A stretch of DNA of 64,000 nt from Mycolicibacterium chlorophenolicum (GCF_001044235.1 NZ_JYNL01000009.1:62001-126000); one strand, 5' to 3'. Shown: positions 50,400-58,949, numbered from the stretch's first letter. The notes: generated from the letters alone by a model not told the origin. Numbers and translations are program-made.

Positions 50400-51461
50400 C
50401 TACGAGTGGAACCGACGGAACTCCGCTCCCGACGACAACGCACTCACCTTAACCGTTTGCCCGCTCGACGGCGCCTCGAGCACCTGACCCCCGCCGAGAT
50501 AAACTTGAACGTGGCCCGGTGGACGACCTGCAGAGGCGGGAAAAACCAGGTCACCGGGCCGCGCTTGGCTGCCGCCGACCGGTACGCCGGCCGCGAACTG
50601 AGCCTCAGATGTCCGCGGGATCTCTACACCGAACATTTGCCCGGTGACGAAGCGTGACAGACCAGAGCAATCGAAGCCGACCTTGCGGTAATCGCCGGCG
50701 CGGTCAGCAGGGCCACCGCCGTCGGAGATGCCTTGCGTGGGACCGGTCATCGAGCCACCACCCCACGCATAGGGGATGCCAAGCACCTGCTTGGCGATCG
50801 CGTTGAGCTTCGCGCCGTCCGCGCCACTGGCACTTCCCAGCGCCAAACTGGCTGGGCCGCCGTCAAAACCATTGGAGGCGTTGGCCTTGGCCAACATGTT
50901 GTCCAGAACCTGGTTGCCGCCCGGCCCGCTGAGCATCTGTTGGAACGGCGCCGTCAAGCCTGACAGTCCCTGCAACCCCTGCAGTGGTGAGGACAGTGCG
51001 CTCGGGATGGATTGAGCGGCCTGAGTCAGGCTCGGGAGGATGCTCGACGCGGTCTGGTTCATCGGCATAGACGACTGGTAGGGCGACGCGCCGGCCTTGG
51101 CTAGATCGGCGGCGGTCAGCCTGGGTGCGCCAGCGCCGCGCAGCGCGTCGCCCGTTCCGCCGCGACCGCCGCCCTTGAGGGGGTCCTGAGCGTCAGGTCC
51201 GCCGCGTACCCGGTTTCCGCTGGCCTCATCGGTGTCACCCATGGCCGAGGACGCCTGCGCACCGGTGCCGGATTGCGCGGCTCCCTTACTGACGTTCTGA
51301 CCGAAGTCCGTGGACATCGTGCCGGTCGCAGCCGAAAACCCGGAGCGAACCCCGCCGTCGGCAGGCAGCGGCGCACCGTTGAGACCTCCGAGCTTCTCGG
51401 CGGTGCCGCCGAAGACGCCGGCCGCCTCGGCCGGGTTCAGCGTGACGTTACCTTCGGTCAT
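50400..51461 (-). CDS. NlpC/P60 peptidase with ESX-type N-terminal region, 353 aa
   Basis: The ATG at 51461 follows GGGAG. The first 200 residues are Gly/Ala/Ser-rich and helical with low-complexity stretches, like proteins linked to type VII secretion. The last 110 residues form an NlpC/P60 peptidase: VGFDCSGL (catalytic Cys), RPGDLVFP, and GHVQVYLG (catalytic His). These enzymes cut peptide cross-links in the cell wall, perhaps to let secreted proteins or a conjugation channel pass. No classic signal peptide is visible, so export by ESX is inferred. Confidence 0.82.
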   Translation of the reverse strand: MTEGNVTLNPAEAAGVFGGTAEKLGGLNGAPLPADGGVRSGFSAATGTMSTDFGQNVSKGAAQSGTGAQASSAMGDTDEASGNRVRGGPDAQDPLKGGGRGGTGDALRGAGAPRLTAADLAKAGASPYQSSMPMNQTASSILPSLTQAAQSIPSALSSPLQGLQGLSGLTAPFQQMLSGPGGNQVLDNMLAKANASNGFDGGPASLALGSASGADGAKLNAIAKQVLGIPYAWGGGSMTGPTQGISDGGGPADRAGDYRKVGFDCSGLSRFVTGQMFGVEIPRTSEAQFAAGVPVGGSQARPGDLVFPASAGRPPGHVQVYLGGGQVLEAPSSGQTVKVSALSSGAEFRRFHS

Positions 51462-51706
51462 GAGCAGCTCCCGAGCGTCGCATGCGAGAGATGCAGCTTC
51501 ACCGGTGTCGTAGGCCTGCGTCCCATCGCTCTCCCCTACCTGCCATTTCGGACAGTTCTCACCGCATTCTACGGGTGAACCGGCCCATATCAGAGCCTCA
51601 GGCGGGGCATTGAGCCAGAATTCCAGGCCACGGCCGGGCGTCTTGTTCCACGGCCGGCGGATGCCCGAACGAACCCGTCGCCCTGACCGTCCCCGCGTAG
51701 GCGCGG

Positions 51707-52447
51707 CTACCGATTCCTCGCCGGCGGCACAAGAGGCGTTCGGGTCGTCGACGAGGTGCGGGCTTTGCGTGCGCCCGCCTGCACCGTAGGCACCCCTTTG
51801 GCGGGCCCGACGCCTGCTGGATAGCCGCCCTCCAGCTCCAACCCGCCACCGCCGGACCCGCCGGGGCGCAGATACCCCCGGCTCATCAGACCCTTGACCG
51901 CGGCACCCCACCGGTCCAATTGATCAGGGCACAGCAACGGGCCGGCCAGCTGGCGCTCGATGTGCGGACGCAACAACACGGTGCCAATGACGAGCACGAC
52001 CATGTTCATCGCCGCCCACGGAACGTCCAAGTCGTCGACGGTTTGCCCGGCATCGGCTCGACGGCGCCACCGCGCGACTCCCATTTCGATCAACGTGTCG
52101 AAGATCGCCGCTCCGAACGGAGTGTCGTCCACCAACGCGCGAGCCAGGTAGTCCGCCACGACGGTGTGCTTGGTGAAGAGCTGCATCACTTGCTCGCCGA
52201 AGTCGTCGACCGTCACCGGTTCGGGCCCGGAGGCCAGCACCTCGCGCAGCAGATCGGTCACGTGCCGATTGACCGCGTCGACCAAGTCGCCCTTGGTACC
52301 GAAGTGATGCTGGATCAATCCGACGGACACGCCGGCCCGCGCCGCCACCTCCCGGAGGGAGGTCGCTTCAACGCCGCGCCCGGCAAATTCCGCCAGCGCT
52401 GCATCCCGGACCTTCCCGGGCTTGTCATCCGATGGCCAGCGCGTCAT
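51707..52447 (-). CDS. TetR-family transcriptional regulator, 246 aa
   Basis: The HTH is typical: KVRDAALAEFAGRGVEATS, LREVAARAGVSVGLIQHHFGTKGDLVDAV. The ligand-binding part is helical, followed by a long Gly/Pro/Arg-rich tail (about 195-246) that is unusual. Two starts are possible, 52489 and 52447; neither has a strong ribosome-binding site and I use the second, which leaves a short N-terminal arm. Target genes are unknown; the divergent DprA gene is a candidate. Confidence 0.85.
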   Translation of the reverse strand: MTRWPSDDKPGKVRDAALAEFAGRGVEATSLREVAARAGVSVGLIQHHFGTKGDLVDAVNRHVTDLLREVLASGPEPVTVDDFGEQVMQLFTKHTVVADYLARALVDDTPFGAAIFDTLIEMGVARWRRRADAGQTVDDLDVPWAAMNMVVLVIGTVLLRPHIERQLAGPLLCPDQLDRWGAAVKGLMSRGYLRPGGSGGGGLELEGGYPAGVGPAKGVPTVQAGARKARTSSTTRTPLVPPARNR

Positions 52448-52752
52448 CCGTCCACCGATCCCACCCGAAACCCGTACCCGCGCTTGCATTCTAGCCGTGC
52501 GCGGACGCCTGGTTCAGCGACTGACGCGACTGTTGGTTGATCATCACGATCTACCTCACTTCCGTGTGTTCCCGCCCCGCGCCAGCGCCGGTGACCCCAC
52601 TTGCGAGCGTGCCGGGAGTACCCAGAACTTTCAACGCGCGAACGTCTCATCGCCCACCGGGGCGCGTTCGGCTATATGACGGTGCCGCGCGCTACCCTCC
52701 GACTACGTACGCGGTGATCGCCACCGCTGGCCAGCGAGGAGGTGTGGGCACA
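52448..52752. other. 305-base divergent promoter region between tetR and dprA-like genes
   Basis: No gene is seen. An AGGAGG sequence near 52737-52742 serves the GTG at 52753. A TACCCT hexamer near 52691-52696 could be a -10 for the plus strand. No clear TetR operator palindrome stood out by eye. Confidence 0.35.
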
Positions 52753-53664
52753 GTGAGCTATCCGGCGGCCGCCACCGTCGTCGCCTTGATGCGCGACATG
52801 CCCGAGGCGTTGAAGCTTGCCGACCTCGGCGAAACACTCCTCAACGTCGGCTCTGCTGACGCGCTGTGGGACGCACACGTCGGCGCCACGTTGATCGCCG
52901 TGCCGGGAACTGAACCCGACCGCGACACCGCCGCCCGCGACGTCGAGCACTGGCACACCCGCGGCTGGGGCGTCTACACGGTCCTCGACGAGCAGTATCC
53001 CGATCGGGTCCGGGCCGCCCGCCGCCCACCAGCAGTACTGATGACCCAAGGCAGTCTCGTCGCTGACGATTACGGGGTCGCGATCGTCGGTTCCCGCAAG
53101 GCCTCAACAGCCGCCCTGGGCTTCGCCGCCGACGTCGCGCGCGGCCTGGTCGATCACGAGGTCACGGTGGTGTCCGGCCTCGCCGAAGGCGTCGACACGG
53201 CGGCGATGAGCGCAGCGATCGACCTCGGTGGCCGCGTCGTCGGGGTCATCGGCACCGGCATCGACCACGCCTATCCGGCGCCGAACACCGAACTGCAGGC
53301 CACGATCGCCGAACGCGGACTGATCCTGACTCAGTTTCTCCCGGGCTTCCGCGGGGCCCGGTGGGCTTTCCCCGCCCGGAACAAGACGATGAGCGCCTAC
53401 GCGCGGGCGACGGTCATCGCAGAAGCCACCGAACAGTCCGGCACCAAGCACCAAGCTCTCGAGGCCGTCGCCCACGGGCGCCGCCTCGTTCTGCACCGCA
53501 CCGTCGCCGAAGGCACCACCTGGGGTCGAGCCCTGGCCGACCGGCCCGACGTGTTCGTGGTCGACAACGCCGGCGAGGCGATCGATCAGCTGGAGCACAT
53601 CGCCGCCGCCGATCAATCCGTCCGCAAACGCCTCATCGCCGTCGCACCAGGCACCGACTGGTGA
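52753..53664 (+). CDS. DprA/Smf-like Rossmann (SLOG) protein, 303 aa
   Basis: The GTG at 52753 is 10 bases after AGGAGG. The DprA core is clear: VAIVGSRKAS, VVSGLAEGVDTAAM, GVIGTGIDHAYPAPN, ILTQFLPG, FPARNKTMSAYARATVIAEA and SGTKHQALEA. Chromosomal DprA loads RecA during transformation. This plasmid-type copy is coupled (GTGA overlap) to a phosphoribosyltransferase, a pairing described among SLOG-domain nucleotide-handling conflict systems. A role in defence or nucleotide signalling is more likely than transformation, but not proven. Confidence 0.85.
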   Translation: MSYPAAATVVALMRDMPEALKLADLGETLLNVGSADALWDAHVGATLIAVPGTEPDRDTAARDVEHWHTRGWGVYTVLDEQYPDRVRAARRPPAVLMTQGSLVADDYGVAIVGSRKASTAALGFAADVARGLVDHEVTVVSGLAEGVDTAAMSAAIDLGGRVVGVIGTGIDHAYPAPNTELQATIAERGLILTQFLPGFRGARWAFPARNKTMSAYARATVIAEATEQSGTKHQALEAVAHGRRLVLHRTVAEGTTWGRALADRPDVFVVDNAGEAIDQLEHIAAADQSVRKRLIAVAPGTDW

Positions 53665-54491
53665 CCGAGCGCGAGTCCGATGAGGTCCTGCGCAACGACA
53701 TCGCCGTCGCCCTCAGCCGGGTCGCGTACTTCCACAACCTCGTTGCCCAAGGCCCAGGCGTCTGCCCCACCTGCCATGGCCCCACCCCCGGCCAGGGGAT
53801 GTGCTCAACTTGCCTCACGACGCAGGCGAACCTCCAGGGCGCGACGTGTGACAAGACGTTCTTCCTCGCCTACGCCGATGGTTGGCACCCCGACGCGTGG
53901 TCCCAGAGCGCGCACACGATGCGCCAGTACAAGGCAGTCCATGCGCCGCAACAGTGCGTCGACGATGTCCACATGCTCACCTTCACTGCGACCTGGGTCC
54001 ATGACCCATGCATCCGCGCCGCCGAGCAGCACCAGGAGTGGGACGTCGCCACCTACGTCCCCTCGAAACGGACCGGCCTGCATCCCGTCACCGGTGTCGC
54101 ACTCAACATCGCCCGCATCGCTGCCCAGAACACCGACGACGAAACACCCTCGCGGATCAAGCGGGTGTCCATCGCCTGCGGACCCGTCCACGCACCCCGC
54201 GTCGCAAACGCCGACCGCTTCACCGTCCCCGACGCCGTGCGCCCGGCCATCGAAGGCAAACGGGTGCTGATCGTCGACGACACCTGGACCTCGGGCACCT
54301 CGATACAGTCCGCAGCCGCCGCCCTCAAGGCTGGAGGCGCCGCCTCCGTCACCGGACTATGCGTGGCGCGGTGGCTGAGCTGGCGCTGGGAACCCGACGT
54401 ACCGCTACTCCAGAACGTCACCACCGCCCCCTACGACCCGTTCCACTGCTTCGCCGGCACTAATCAATGCCGGCTCAGCCGCAACCTATGA
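53661..54491 (+). CDS. ComF-like phosphoribosyltransferase with zinc ribbon, 276 aa
   Basis: A zinc ribbon (CPTCHGPTPGQGMCSTC, about residues 35-51) precedes a PRTase domain whose PRPP-binding loop VLIVDDTWTSGTSIQSAAA is intact near residue 205. ComF-type proteins share this order. It is translationally coupled to the DprA-like gene, so the pair acts together. Substrates are unknown. Confidence 0.82.
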   Translation: MTERESDEVLRNDIAVALSRVAYFHNLVAQGPGVCPTCHGPTPGQGMCSTCLTTQANLQGATCDKTFFLAYADGWHPDAWSQSAHTMRQYKAVHAPQQCVDDVHMLTFTATWVHDPCIRAAEQHQEWDVATYVPSKRTGLHPVTGVALNIARIAAQNTDDETPSRIKRVSIACGPVHAPRVANADRFTVPDAVRPAIEGKRVLIVDDTWTSGTSIQSAAAALKAGGAASVTGLCVARWLSWRWEPDVPLLQNVTTAPYDPFHCFAGTNQCRLSRNL

Positions 54492-54538
54492 CGACCCGAC
54501 TGCCAATGAAGTTCACGCACGACGGTCCACGCCTACTG

Positions 54539-54562
54539 CCCAATAAAAACATTGGGTAGAGT
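54539..54562 (+). promoter_or_regulatory. Operator and -10 of the Xre-RES module
   Basis: CCCAAT-N6-ATTGGG (54539-54556) is a perfect dyad next to TAGAGT (54557-54562), which lies exactly 6 bases before the ATG at 54569. The antitoxin probably binds here and the mRNA is probably leaderless. Confidence 0.6.
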
Positions 54563-54568
54563 GCGATC

Positions 54569-55072
54569 ATGGCCGACAAGAAACCCGCCACCGCCAAAGC
54601 CCCGGCGAAAAAAGTCGCCGCCACCAAACTCCCAGCGAAGAAAACCGCGCGCAAACCCGTCAAATACGCCACCCCCCAGGTCGATCCTCGGCGCAAGCCC
54701 CGCACCGCCGCCCCTCGGACAACCCCGCGTATCGCCGCGGACGATCCGCTATCGCTGCACCGTGTCGAGTACCTATCCTCCGTCTTTTCCCGCGCACAAC
54801 TCGCCCGGTGGATCGGTGTCAGCCCGTCGCAAACCTCGCGATGGGCTTCCGGCCAGGAACGGCCGGGCCCAGCTGCCGCACCCGCCCTCATCGACCTCGA
54901 ACATGTCTACTCCCGCGCACGGCTGGTGTGGGGTGGCGACACCGCCAGAGTCTGGCTGGAGAGCCCCAACGTGTTCCTCAGCGGTGCACGACCACTCGAT
55001 GTCCTCCTGACAGACGGAGTAGCCCCTGTCCTCGAGGCGCTGGACGCCGAAATGTGGGGCGGGGCAGCCTAA
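54569..55072 (+). CDS. Xre/MbcA-type antitoxin with Lys/Ala/Pro-rich N-terminal tail, 167 aa
   Basis: The C-terminal part has the Xre/MbcA/ParS antitoxin features: helix-turn-helix VFSRAQLARWIGVSPSQTSRWASG, then the toxin-binding VWLESPNVFLSGARPLDVL. It is followed directly by a RES-domain toxin gene, the order in mbcA-mbcT. The first 55 residues are unusual: repeated Ala-Lys-Lys units (AKAPAKKVAATKLPAKK) like the C-terminal tail of mycobacterial HupB, which should add non-specific DNA binding. Confidence 0.85.
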   Translation: MADKKPATAKAPAKKVAATKLPAKKTARKPVKYATPQVDPRRKPRTAAPRTTPRIAADDPLSLHRVEYLSSVFSRAQLARWIGVSPSQTSRWASGQERPGPAAAPALIDLEHVYSRARLVWGGDTARVWLESPNVFLSGARPLDVLLTDGVAPVLEALDAEMWGGAA

Positions 55073-55627
55073 GTGCTCGTATACCGCGTATATCCCCACC
55101 TCGACGCGGCGCGACCCGGAGAGCCCGGCCACCCGTTGTACGAGCACCGGCCGCAGCGAGGCGGCCGCGCGGATCACCCGGACTACTACGTCTGGTACGT
55201 CGCGCGGCAACCGGAGGCCGCGTGCGGGGAGACGTTCGGCAACATCGCCCAGTGGGCTGACTCGATGTTCGAGTTCCCCGCGGTGCCGGGCGCGCGGCGG
55301 GTCCTGGGCGTTTATGACCTTTCCGATGACCTGCGCATCTGCGATCTCAACGATCCGCATCGCCTTGTCGAACTGGGTTTGCGCCCCACGCAAGTAGTGA
55401 CCCGCAATCTGGCCGTGACATCTGCTTGGGCACACCGCATTTGGGCGGAGAACTCACCGGCTGTTGGCGGCCGGACTTGGCAGGCGGTGCAGTGGTGGTC
55501 ATTTCACCGACCCCACTGGACTGTCCTCGCCAGTTGGGAGCGACCCAGGTTCGTCGAACATCAGCCCCTTAGTCTCGCGCACCCGGCAGTCATCGCGGCG
55601 GCCACAAGTTTGAACCGCTCGGTGTAA
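55073..55627 (+). CDS. RES-domain toxin (MbcT-like), 184 aa
   Basis: A GTG directly after the antitoxin stop. The RES fold features are visible: VYRVYP at the start with the catalytic-type Arg, YVARQPEAACGETFGN carrying the conserved Glu, LVDL/AICDLNDP-like strands and GRTWQAVQWWS. RES toxins such as MbcT break down NAD with phosphate. The upstream antitoxin should neutralise it. Confidence 0.85.
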   Translation: MLVYRVYPHLDAARPGEPGHPLYEHRPQRGGRADHPDYYVWYVARQPEAACGETFGNIAQWADSMFEFPAVPGARRVLGVYDLSDDLRICDLNDPHRLVELGLRPTQVVTRNLAVTSAWAHRIWAENSPAVGGRTWQAVQWWSFHRPHWTVLASWERPRFVEHQPLSLAHPAVIAAATSLNRSV

Positions 55628-55825
55628 GACCAAGCCATGCCCTTCATGCACGAACGTGAATGCGGTAACGGGTCGACCAGTCGAACAACATCGACATCGA
55701 TCGACGTAGAGAGGAATGTCTCGGCTAGGCTTGGGGTCGTTGTCGTCGCCAGAGCACAACGACGCGCGCCCAGCAGGTCGAAGTAACCTGAACTGCTTGA
55801 TCATTCGCTCGCGCGCACGCCGCGA

Positions 55826-56164
55826 TTACGGTATCAACGGACCTAACGGGGTCTGAAACCTGATGCGCGGCTTACCGTCCGGCCCGAGCTCCTCGGTGAT
55901 CAGAAAACCGTCCTTCGGATACGTCCACGACGTGGTCCCGGGACCACATATCGAACGACTCGCTCCTGCCGTGGGCAACCAGCACGCTTGCGGATCACCC
56001 TCGACGGGGCCAGGACGCATGTGCACGGTCACCTCACCCGACTGCAAATCCTTGAACACGTAGTTGCCGTCATCGTCGACGTAACTCACGGTGTCGGTGC
56101 CGGCCGGACACAACGCGGCAACATCACCGTGGGCAGTACCGATGAAGCACACTGGAGACGGGAC
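55826..56164 (-). pseudogene. C-terminal fragment of an exported protein, cut at a repeat
   Basis: About 110 codons ending at 55826 encode a coherent, Cys-containing protein end (PVCFIGTAHGDVAALCPAG, GNYVFKDLQSGEVTVHM, ACWLPTAGASRSICGPG, GFLITEELGPDGKPRIRF). No start codon fits; the frame upstream of 56164 runs into the 79-base direct repeat and then antisense toxin-antitoxin sequence. The four or more cysteines suggest an exported protein. The N-terminal part appears lost. Confidence 0.6.
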
Positions 56165-56243
56165 CTGACGAAAATTGGTTGAGGCCTGGTCTCTTATGGT
56201 GACGTCCGATGGCCGAGAACGCGCTGCCGCGGATTTGGGAACG
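56165..56243 (+). repeat. Direct repeat, copy 1
   Basis: 28 bases (56165-56192, beginning CTGACGAAAATTGG) identical to 57219-57246, then 36 unrelated bases, then GCGGATTTGGGAACG (56229-56243) identical to copy 2. Both copies have the same orientation and spacing. It separates the truncated gene from the DUF1778-GNAT module. Confidence 0.75.
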
Positions 56244-56287
56244 CCGCCGCGCGCCGAACTGCATCGTTCCGCGCTTGCCGACGGTAT

Positions 56288-56317
56288 GTACACCAATTCG
56301 GCGTACACTTCTGGTGT
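56288..56317 (+). promoter_or_regulatory. Operator and promoter of the DUF1778-GNAT module
   Basis: Two GTACAC repeats (56288-56293 and 56303-56308) and an ACACCA-N16-TGGTGT dyad (56290-56317) surround the -10 TACACT (56304-56309), which is 6 bases before the GTG start. This fits autorepression by the ribbon-helix-helix antitoxin. Confidence 0.55.
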
Positions 56318-56585
56318 GGAGACGAAGAGTGGTCGCTGGCACCTGCGCGTGACCGCGGCGCAAGATGCGGTGGTGCGACGTGTGCTCGACGTCACGGGCG
56401 AGTCGCTCAACGACTATGTGGTGCGTCACGCCGTTCAGGCCGCCGAGGCCGACCTCGCTGATCGGAGAGTGTTCGTCCTCGATGACGCCGCCTGGACCGA
56501 TCTTCAGGCGCTGCTCGACCGTCCGCCAAGCCCCAAGCCCGAGTTGGCGCGCCTGCTGGCGAATCCGTCGATTTTGGAACGGTGA
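56316..56585 (+). CDS. DUF1778 ribbon-helix-helix antitoxin (TacA-like), 89 aa
   Basis: The GTG at 56316 is preferred over upstream starts because the promoter abuts it. The N-terminus RWHLRVTAAQDAVVRRVLDVTGESLNDYV is quoted in part: strand-helix-helix of the DUF1778 family. The C-terminal tail (FVLDDAAWTDLQALLDRPP) is the toxin-wrapping segment typical of TacA/AtaR. The stop overlaps the toxin start by 4 bases. Confidence 0.88.
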   Translation: METKSGRWHLRVTAAQDAVVRRVLDVTGESLNDYVVRHAVQAAEADLADRRVFVLDDAAWTDLQALLDRPPSPKPELARLLANPSILER

Positions 56586-57079
56586 GCTACGAGGGGCCCG
56601 TCCTCTTCGGTGCCGATCACATCGTCGACGACTTCGACTGCGGCAACGACGTGCTCAACGAGTGGCTGCGGACGAAGGCTCTGCACAATCAGCGCGAAGG
56701 AGGCAGCCGCACCTGGGTGGTGCTGGACGGGCGACGGGTGGTGGCCTTCTATGCCTCCAGCACGGCGGTGCTCATGCGCAGCCGGGCGACGAAACGCGCT
56801 GCTCGCAATCAGCCGGACCCGTTACCTGCGGTCCTGCTCGGCCGGCTGGCCGTCGACGCGAACCATCAAGGGCGTGGTCTCGCTGCAGCACTTCTCAAAC
56901 ATTTCATCCTCAAGTCACTTGAGGTCGCGGAGCTGACGGGGGTTCGGCTGCTGCTGGTCCACGCAAACAACGACACCGCCCGGCGCTTCTACTTGCGCTA
57001 CGGTTTTGAGCCTTCTCCTGTCGACGACCTAACACTGATGCTCCTCGTAAAGGACGTCCGGCCCAGCCCATCTGCGTAA
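56582..57079 (+). CDS. GNAT-family toxin (TacT-like), 165 aa
   Basis: The GNAT core is clear: FDCGNDVLNEWLR at the start, LGRLAVDANHQGRGLAAALL with the acetyl-CoA loop HQGRGLA near residue 95, and NNDTARRFYLRYGFEP with the catalytic Tyr. TacT-type toxins acetylate the amino acid on charged tRNA and stop translation. Paired with the DUF1778 antitoxin by a GTGA overlap. Confidence 0.88.
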   Translation: MSYEGPVLFGADHIVDDFDCGNDVLNEWLRTKALHNQREGGSRTWVVLDGRRVVAFYASSTAVLMRSRATKRAARNQPDPLPAVLLGRLAVDANHQGRGLAAALLKHFILKSLEVAELTGVRLLLVHANNDTARRFYLRYGFEPSPVDDLTLMLLVKDVRPSPSA

Positions 57080-57474
57080 CGAAGCCGAGACGGTGCTGGA
57101 TCGCGTCGACACGGCCGTCGCCGCCCGGCTTGATCATCGCGAGCAATAAAACTCGCGCTGAGCGCAGACCTCCCCTGGGCGGTGGCGAACCGGTAGCGAT
57201 ATCGGGATGTCCGTGGCGCTGACGAAAATTGGTTGAGGCCTGGTCTGTGGCGGTGGGCTCGAGGGTTGGGAAACGTGACCTAGCGGATTTGGGAACGTGC
57301 ACACTGTCGGCTGGGGAATCAGCTCGCGGATAGTGCAACTTTTGGGCGCGTCAGGACGACGCAGAGTCCAGTTCGTGCAATTCGGGCCCGGACGGGTCCC
57401 ACAACGCAGCCGGTACTGAGCGTTCGTCGGGTGTCCCTCAGGTAACGGATTGGAACGGATGCCGTGCACTGTCG
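57080..57474. other. 395-base gap with repeat copy 2 and a weak hairpin
   Basis: No gene is called. A CGCGAG-N8-CTCGCG hairpin at 57138-57157 follows the toxin gene and could act as a weak terminator. Repeat copy 2 occupies 57219-57297. Frames over 57300-57470 give Pro- and Cys-rich translations on the minus strand but no start or ribosome-binding site. Confidence 0.4.
57219..57297 (+). repeat. Direct repeat, copy 2
   Basis: 28 identical bases (57219-57246), a 36-base divergent centre, and 15 identical bases (57283-57297), same orientation as copy 1, 1054 bases apart. Together they bracket the toxin-antitoxin module. Confidence 0.75.
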
Positions 57475-58383
57475 TCAGTGCTCGGCACGCAACGCCGCGA
57501 TGCCGGTCACGACGACGCGCTGGGGTGTGAAGGTGACTCGTCGTCCGGTTTGACTTTCGTCGCGCGGCCTTTCGTCCTCCCACACTAACGTGGCTGTGCC
57601 GGTTAGTTGCAGCGTTGTCCCCGTGGGGAAGTCGATGAAGAGCAAGGCTGTGGTCGGGTCGACCGTCACATTGCCCAGGCTGTTGAACAGGTTGTTGCCC
57701 GGGTAGTCCGGCCACCAGAGGCGATCGTGCTCGATGTGGACGAAGCCGGTCGGCCCGCCTCGATGGGAGGCGTCGTTGCCTGACGTCGGATGGCTGGTGC
57801 CCAGGAAGAATGTGTCGGCGTGTTCGATCAGCCGACCGTCCTCCGGTCGCAGAAGTTCGCCGGTGAAAACCGGTGTGCGGTCTGGGCCGGAAGCGTTGGC
57901 GGGGAGGCGCAGGTGGCGGTTCCGGATGAATTTCGGGCAGTTGCCGTATGCCTGGTCGACATCGATTGTCAGACCGCCGGAATCAGCCTGGGCGAGAACG
58001 CCGTTGATGCGCACTCGGCGGCGGGTGGCGAAGTCGATCACGATAAGCCCCGCGGGCTGGCGGGCCGGTAGGTCGTGGAGCGGGTCGGCGTCGAGAAAGG
58101 GGTCCTCGATGTGCAGTGTGGTCGGTGTCGCCGCCCGGAGGAAGCCGGGTTGTCCCAGCAGCGGTGAGGTCCACAGTCGGCCTGCGGCGTCGCGTGCGGT
58201 CAGGACCGCCAGCTGCGCCGCCGCCACGAAGTCAGCTGTGGCGGTGCGGAGCTGGCCGCGGGCCGCCATCGGGGCCAGCCGCTCGGCACGCGTGCGCACT
58301 CCGGCGCGTGTCTGGACGGCCAGCTCGCCGCTGTGGAATCCCACAGCGGCGGGCCGGTTTTCGTTCGTCATCTGCAGGGTCAC
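57475..58383 (-). CDS. Pyridoxamine 5'-phosphate oxidase-fold flavoprotein, 302 aa
   Basis: A split-barrel FMN-binding-type protein: QLAVLTARDAAGRLWTSPL in the first strand pair, LIVIDFATRRRVRINGVL, and AYGNCPKFIRNR, a motif of this oxidase-like group; then a second barrel with GNVTVDPTTALLFIDFPTG. The substrate is unknown. The ATG overlaps the upstream gene by 4 bases, so it is co-translated with the MDMPI-like protein. Confidence 0.82.
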   Translation of the reverse strand: MTLQMTNENRPAAVGFHSGELAVQTRAGVRTRAERLAPMAARGQLRTATADFVAAAQLAVLTARDAAGRLWTSPLLGQPGFLRAATPTTLHIEDPFLDADPLHDLPARQPAGLIVIDFATRRRVRINGVLAQADSGGLTIDVDQAYGNCPKFIRNRHLRLPANASGPDRTPVFTGELLRPEDGRLIEHADTFFLGTSHPTSGNDASHRGGPTGFVHIEHDRLWWPDYPGNNLFNSLGNVTVDPTTALLFIDFPTGTTLQLTGTATLVWEDERPRDESQTGRRVTFTPQRVVVTGIAALRAEH

Positions 58384-58949
58384 AGGGGGTTACGACCGGC
58401 GAAGGCGACGACTCGCTGGGTGGGGGTCGCGTCCGCGCCGGCCGCGACCTCCGGACCGAAGAGATCTTGAGGTCGCAGCGCCGGGACGAGCTGCGATCCG
58501 ACCGCTTCGGCCAGGGTGGCCTCGGCCTCGTCGAAGTGGATCGGCTTGCCGATGGCCACCGCCAGGTCCCAGCTGTGGATCAGCGTCGAGTAGGTGATGA
58601 TGCCGATGGCCTGGCGGGCCGGCATCTCCCCGATGACGGTCAGGATGGGACGCTCCCAGTCGGTGATGGTGGTCCACGCTTGCTGTGAGCGGTCGACGGA
58701 CTTCTCGACGACCGTGAGCGGCGCTGAACCGAGGATGTCGGCCCCGCTGAAAAGTTCCTGCTCGGTCGGGCCGCCCTGTCCGTCGAGGGCCGCCGCAAAG
58801 GCGTCGATCGTGGCGACAGTGTGGCTGAGCAGCGACCGCACGCTCCACCCTGAGCACGGACTGGGGGCGTCCAGATTCGACACGCTCAGAGTGGAGACCA
58901 GGTCGACCAGGCGCTTATCGGCCTGTTGCAGCAGGTCCAACGAGTTCAT
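58380..58949 (-). CDS. MDMPI/DinB-fold metal-binding protein (TIGR03086-like), 189 aa
   Basis: The ATG at 58949 follows AAAGGAAC. The N-terminal half matches the mycothiol-dependent maleylpyruvate isomerase N-terminal fold: DAPSPCSGWSVRSLLSHTVATI with the first metal His, and later TYSTLIHSWDLAVAIGK with the second. Such proteins may bind a divalent metal and use mycothiol. With the flavoprotein it forms an operon transcribed away from the CGNR regulator. Confidence 0.82.
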   Translation of the reverse strand: MNSLDLLQQADKRLVDLVSTLSVSNLDAPSPCSGWSVRSLLSHTVATIDAFAAALDGQGGPTEQELFSGADILGSAPLTVVEKSVDRSQQAWTTITDWERPILTVIGEMPARQAIGIITYSTLIHSWDLAVAIGKPIHFDEAEATLAEAVGSQLVPALRPQDLFGPEVAAGADATPTQRVVAFAGRNPL

